This document shows, piece after piece, positions 43,946-44,847 of a DNA stretch of 44,847 nt. Under the pieces are notes generated by a model. It saw only the letters and a program-made list of their open reading frames with translations, did not search any database and was not told the DNA's origin. The translations under genes were made by a program, and so were the position numbers. Within the stretch, counting starts at the first letter, position 1, and every line of letters starts with the position of its first letter. Source of the stretch: an uncultured Clostridia bacterium (GTDB lineage: Bacteria > Bacillota > Clostridia > TANB77 > CAG-508); assembly GCA_944386325.1 (NCBI GenBank), contig CALXAP010000003.1:66488-111334 (forward strand), in the 5' to 3' direction.

Positions 43946-44302
43946 CTATACATATATAATTTCATTCAATACAATTTCTTCAGCTCTATTTTTAATATTA
44001 TTCATAGCCTGAACCCATTCCATTTGATGATGTTCTTTTAAATATTCATTAACATTTTCAGATTTAGCAAATTGCTTGATAAGCACATGAACTTTTTCAT
44101 TAGCACATTCATCTATATCTAATAAATGTTGTTTTAAAGTACCATCTATAAGTAATTCAGTGTATAGACCTTTATTGAAATTTTTTAAGTAATTTAATCG
44201 TAATTTACCATATTTTCCAATTTGTTTTTTAGGTTGTATAGGTAAATACAAATCTGGTATAAAATAATCTCCTTCTTTATGATAAGTAATTTTATTATTC
44301 AT
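43946..44302 (-). CDS. tnpV: TnpV family transposon-encoded protein
   Basis: A 118-aa protein starting MNNKITYHKEGDYFIPDLYL, then GKYGKLRLNYLKNFNKGLYT, and ending HHQMEWVQAMNNIKNRAEEI. This matches the TnpV family first known from Tn4451-type elements, where its role is not established. ATG 44302 is chosen because CCTCC (GGAGG on the minus strand, 44312-44316) is 9 nt upstream; the longer open frame to 44407 runs through the terminal repeat and is not coding. Here it accompanies a tyrosine integrase, not a large serine recombinase. Confidence 0.8.
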   Translation of the reverse strand: MNNKITYHKEGDYFIPDLYLPIQPKKQIGKYGKLRLNYLKNFNKGLYTELLIDGTLKQHLLDIDECANEKVHVLIKQFAKSENVNEYLKEHHQMEWVQAMNNIKNRAEEIVLNEIIYV

Positions 44303-44375
44303 AACTAAAAACCTCCTAAATAATTTTAGGTTTCCCATTAATGTCCAATTTTTGTACGAACAAATGTATAAAACA

Positions 44376-44412
44376 AATTGGGGAAAAGTTGGGGAAGAAA
44401 TCCTCAAAAAAC
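44376..44412. repeat. 37-bp direct repeat, right copy
   Basis: Identical to 24632-24668. It lies about 105 nt before the right att core. Between it and attR (44413-44517) no gene is seen; ACCCGAAGGT at about 44449 is a short echo of the att core. Confidence 0.75.
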
Positions 44413-44517
44413 GTCATAAAATTACACAAATGTTCGATATGCTAAAATACCCGAAGGTACTAAAATCTCAGCTAAAACCCTTGATTTCACTAAAGTTCAA
44501 AAACCAGTCAACCCATT

Positions 44518-44563
44518 CTCATAACCCGAAGGTCGTAAGTTCGAGTCTTACCCCCGCAACCAA
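44518..44563 (+). repeat. attR core (tRNA 3' half, CAT anticodon)
   Basis: Identical 46 bp to 24494-24539. As at the left, no tRNA 5' half precedes it. A hairpin ATCACTAGAAC / GGTTTTAGTGAT with T run follows, as at the left. Confidence 0.85.
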
Positions 44564-44847
44564 AGTGTATATCACTAGAACTGTAACGGTTTTAGTGATT
44601 TTTGTTGCATAAAAATTGGTTGCAATAATGCTTAAAAATGGCATTATTATGTCAAATTGGGTAAAAATTGGGTAAAATAACCACCTCAAATACCCGAAAT
44701 TCTAATAAAAATTCAATAAAAAATTTGCAATAAATTTATGATTTTTATAAAAATCTACAAGTAAAAAACATTTGGGAAAGAGATATAAAATCTCAAAGTT
44801 TTTTACTTTTTTATATCGTGAAAATTTGTAATTTGTGAAAATTAGAA
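44564..44847. mobile_element. Probable left end of a second, related element
   Basis: It resembles 24540-24806, the stretch between attL and the integrase stop, in order: ATATCACTAGAACTGTAA, then GGTTTTAGTGATTTTT, AATAATGCTTAAAAATGGCA then TTATTATGT, AATTGGG, and near the end TTTTTACTTTTTTATATCGTG. This suggests another integrase gene on the minus strand just past the window. No gene is visible here itself. Confidence 0.6.

Larger units (their letters stand above)
24494..44563. mobile_element. Integrative mobilizable element (~20 kb) with defence cargo
   Basis: Bounded by identical 46-bp direct repeats (24494-24539 and 44518-44563) that match the 3' half of a tRNA with a CAT anticodon, a classic target of tyrosine integrases. 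It contains the integrase at the left end, an excisionase, a phage-type replication pair, a ParB-like protein, a relaxase with an oriT-like region and a TnpV gene at the right. No coupling protein, T4SS or capsid genes are seen, so it is probably mobilised by a helper. Cargo: orphan ATPase, MBL/caspase-like/TM cassette, DUF6076-like gene, DEDDh-BRCT, DpnII R-M and Gabija. Confidence 0.88.

Noticed and set aside
44352-44612. 86-codon + strand ORF across attR
   Set aside because: It translates through the terminal repeat and the tRNA fragment (giving the common spurious string VVSSSLTPATK) and has no ribosome site.

Overview
The window is very AT-rich, has strong AGGAGG-type ribosome binding sites, some GTG/TTG starts, compact operons and U-tract hairpin terminators. 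Together with SipW/TasA-like, LiaF-like and sortase genes this points to a low-GC Bacillota, most likely an uncultured gut clostridium (inference from gene content; no 16S is present).

Layout. 1-1800: three tandem paralogous sortases, the first cut by the window edge. 1944-9221: an HD phosphohydrolase, tRNA-His and tRNA-Gln, a DUF362 protein, a LiaF-like/DUF4097 envelope pair, an anchored cyclophilin and a CDF metal transporter. Two inverted copies of a dispersed repeat sit at 4226-4405 and 7036-7170. 9377-12229: pgsA, ligA and a small unknown gene. 12352-18683: a secreted-fibre-like locus with two SipW-type signal peptidases bracketing five exported TasA/camelysin-like or related proteins, followed by a coiled-coil protein. 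18827-24325: an ArsC/Spx-like protein, an ASCH protein, an AlbA_2 (Schlafen-type) regulator flanked by related hairpins, and a TOTE-type primase-helicase fusion.

24494-44563 is an integrative mobilizable element of about 20 kb bounded by identical 46-bp repeats of a tRNA 3' half with a CAT anticodon. It carries a tyrosine integrase, an excisionase, a phage-type replication pair (replisome organizer N-domain protein and DnaC-like loader), a ParB-like protein, a relaxase with an oriT-like region, and a TnpV protein. It has no conjugation apparatus of its own. Its cargo is defence-heavy: an orphan ABC-type ATPase, a three-gene MBL / putative caspase-like / membrane protein cassette, a DEDDh exonuclease-BRCT protein, a complete DpnII-type (GATC) restriction-modification system, and a Gabija system (GajA and GajB) with an extra third gene. 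The sequence to the right of the right-hand att repeat resembles the integrase-proximal end of this element, so a second related element probably follows in tandem beyond the window.

The best candidate for something undescribed is 27595-29613. A three-way-junction leader RNA, an 11-codon leader peptide and a terminator that starts 1 nt after its stop codon precede a translationally coupled MBL-fold hydrolase, a small protein with a His/Cys pair placed as in caspase/CHAT folds, and a small membrane protein. This looks like a conflict module controlled by transcription attenuation. All functional statements are from reading the sequence; no database search was run.
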